Source: JBGNFV01 sp049645705 (GTDB taxonomy: Bacteria; Bacteroidota; Bacteroidia; Cytophagales; Cyclobacteriaceae). Taken from it: a stretch of DNA of 64,000 nucleotides. Each line of letters opens with the position of its first letter. Position 1 is the stretch's first letter. Where the stretch lies: positions 1 to 64,000 of the forward strand of contig JBARUK010000043.1 of the NCBI GenBank assembly GCA_049645705.1. Reading direction: 5' to 3'. This document shows, piece by piece, positions 63,096 through 64,000 of this stretch. A model generated the notes under the pieces. That model did no database searches, had not been told where the DNA came from, and worked only from the letters and a program-made list of their open reading frames with translations. Made by a program: the position numbers and the translations under genes.

Positions 63096-63997
63096 TGTCA
63101 GAACTTACCCGCGATTATGCAAAGCTCCATTTTATCGTATTCCTGTGGGGCTTTACAGCCATACTGGGCAAGCTCATCACCATACCCTCGGTAGAGCTGG
63201 TATTCTACCGGGTGCTCATAGCCTCGGTGGCCCTGGCGGTGCTGCTAAAGTTTCGTAACCGCAGCTTTAACCTGGGAGTAAAGGATATAGCGAAGATCAC
63301 CGGTACCGGCCTTATCATTGCCGCCCACTGGATCCTCTTTTTTGCCTCAGTAAAGGTGTCCACCGTATCCGTATGCCTGGCAGGTATGGCCACGGCCACC
63401 CTCTTTACCAGCATACTGGAGCCTATATTCAACAAGCGTCCCGTCCGAATTTACGAAGTGATACTGGGGCTTACAGTCATCGTAGGGCTGTACATCATCT
63501 TCCGCTTTACTGTAAACCAGACACTGGGGCTTATCCTCGCGCTGGCATCGGCCTTTTTGGCAGCACTGTTTACAGTGATCAACGCACGGTTTACCAAACG
63601 GCACAACCCGTATATGATCACTTTTTACGAAATGAGCGGGGCCACGGTAGGCATAGCGCTGTTCTTCCCTGTCTATACCACCTATTTTACTAATGGCGCA
63701 CTGGACCTTACCCCCTCTGCCCTGGACTGGTTCTACATAGCCATCATAGCCCTGGTATGTACAGTGTACGCCTACTCCATTTCCGTAGAGCTTATGAAGC
63801 GCCTTACGGCCTTTGCCGTGAACCTTACCATAAACCTGGAGCCTGTATACGGCATTGTGCTCGCCGTCCTCATCCTGAATGAAGACGAGAGAATGAACAC
63901 GGGCTTTTACGTAGGTACCATGGTCATCCTGCTGAGTGTACTGGCCTACCCGCTCATGAACCGCTGGCGTAGGCGACGTGCCATGAAAAACGTTTAA
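63095..63997 (+). CDS. EamA family (DMT) transporter
   Basis: A 300-residue protein with ten membrane helices in two EamA repeats (about 8-140 and 150-290). Typical features are FIVFLWGFTAILGKLI at the start, SVSTVSVCLAGMATATLFTSILEPIF, and AFAVNLTINLEPVYGIVLAVLILNE near the end. The substrate is probably an amino acid or metabolite and cannot be specified. The start overlaps the LptF/G stop (TGATG). It ends three bases before the window edge. Confidence 0.87.
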   Translation: MSELTRDYAKLHFIVFLWGFTAILGKLITIPSVELVFYRVLIASVALAVLLKFRNRSFNLGVKDIAKITGTGLIIAAHWILFFASVKVSTVSVCLAGMATATLFTSILEPIFNKRPVRIYEVILGLTVIVGLYIIFRFTVNQTLGLILALASAFLAALFTVINARFTKRHNPYMITFYEMSGATVGIALFFPVYTTYFTNGALDLTPSALDWFYIAIIALVCTVYAYSISVELMKRLTAFAVNLTINLEPVYGIVLAVLILNEDERMNTGFYVGTMVILLSVLAYPLMNRWRRRRAMKNV

Positions 63998-64000
63998 CAT

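Overview
The window looks like a chromosomal segment from a Bacteroidota bacterium, most likely a marine or soil Cytophagales. The evidence is a type B T9SS sorting domain (CHU_C) next to a PorP/SprF gene, TTTG / TAnnTTTG promoters, GG-leader RiPP precursors of the pinensin type, DUF4412, DUF6252, DUF3703 and DUF1704 proteins, and a Tgt that lacks its zinc cysteines. Base composition is near 50% GC. The AT-rich lipoprotein gene at 46539-47087 is a clear exception. I saw no rRNA, no CRISPR array and no phage. The only transposase trace is a 3' end at the left edge.

Layout. 1-200: tail of an IS1182-type transposase. 359-8692: single genes (DUF4412 protein, alpha/beta hydrolase with a DUF6265-like tail, NTF2-like protein, a two-gene ATP-grasp ligase / DUF1704 metallopeptidase operon, an RNase-T-like exonuclease, a transglutaminase-like protein). 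9288-14405: tRNA-Arg, a large T9SS adhesin with PorP/SprF, two RiPP precursors, tRNA-Ser, tRNA-Pro. 14558-20551: Fur regulator with DUF3703, a RES/Xre toxin-antitoxin pair, AlkA-type glycosylase, lipoprotein, Asp/Glu racemase, two unknowns. 20757-20965: a frameshifted RiPP precursor. 21248-32622 (minus): a tight seven-gene operon. 32755-34472: two membrane proteins. 34577-38012: small secreted proteins, two more precursors and a repeat-rich gap. 38049-51351: catabolic and secreted enzymes (amidohydrolase, GntP permease, M57 and M28 peptidases, DinB, DUF5009 acyltransferase, GH20). 51536-58162: B12/radical SAM protein, a precursor, a 193-bp tandem array, a GH64/thaumatin-like protein, a zinc-ribbon protein, a secreted unknown. 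59023-64000: ECF sigma / glycosyltransferase pair and the tgt - LptF/G - EamA operon.

The strongest candidate for an undescribed system is the 21248-32622 operon. It combines a membrane-anchored Hsp70-fold ATPase with a secreted N-terminal region, a bitopic coiled-coil protein whose end resembles GrpE, two periplasmic vWA-type proteins, a small three-helix membrane protein, a cytoplasmic tubulin-like GTPase and a membrane-anchored periplasmic trypsin-like protease. Tight spacing (overlaps, or gaps of 1-12 bases) and complementary topologies suggest one envelope-spanning machine that couples two cytoskeletal/chaperone-fold NTPases to periplasmic sensing and proteolysis.

A second theme is at least seven short GG-leader peptides (13391, 13579, 20757, 36195, 37904 minus, 42512, 53364 minus) scattered without any LanB/LanC or exporter in the window. 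They would depend on modification enzymes encoded elsewhere. Two of them share a C-terminal cysteine motif, and one carries a one-base frameshift next to its start. A third theme is repeats and RNA: a two-copy element (42215-42409 and 55891-56094) with conserved hairpins and a terminator, which looks like a minus-strand noncoding RNA, plus several hairpin-rich dispersed repeats.
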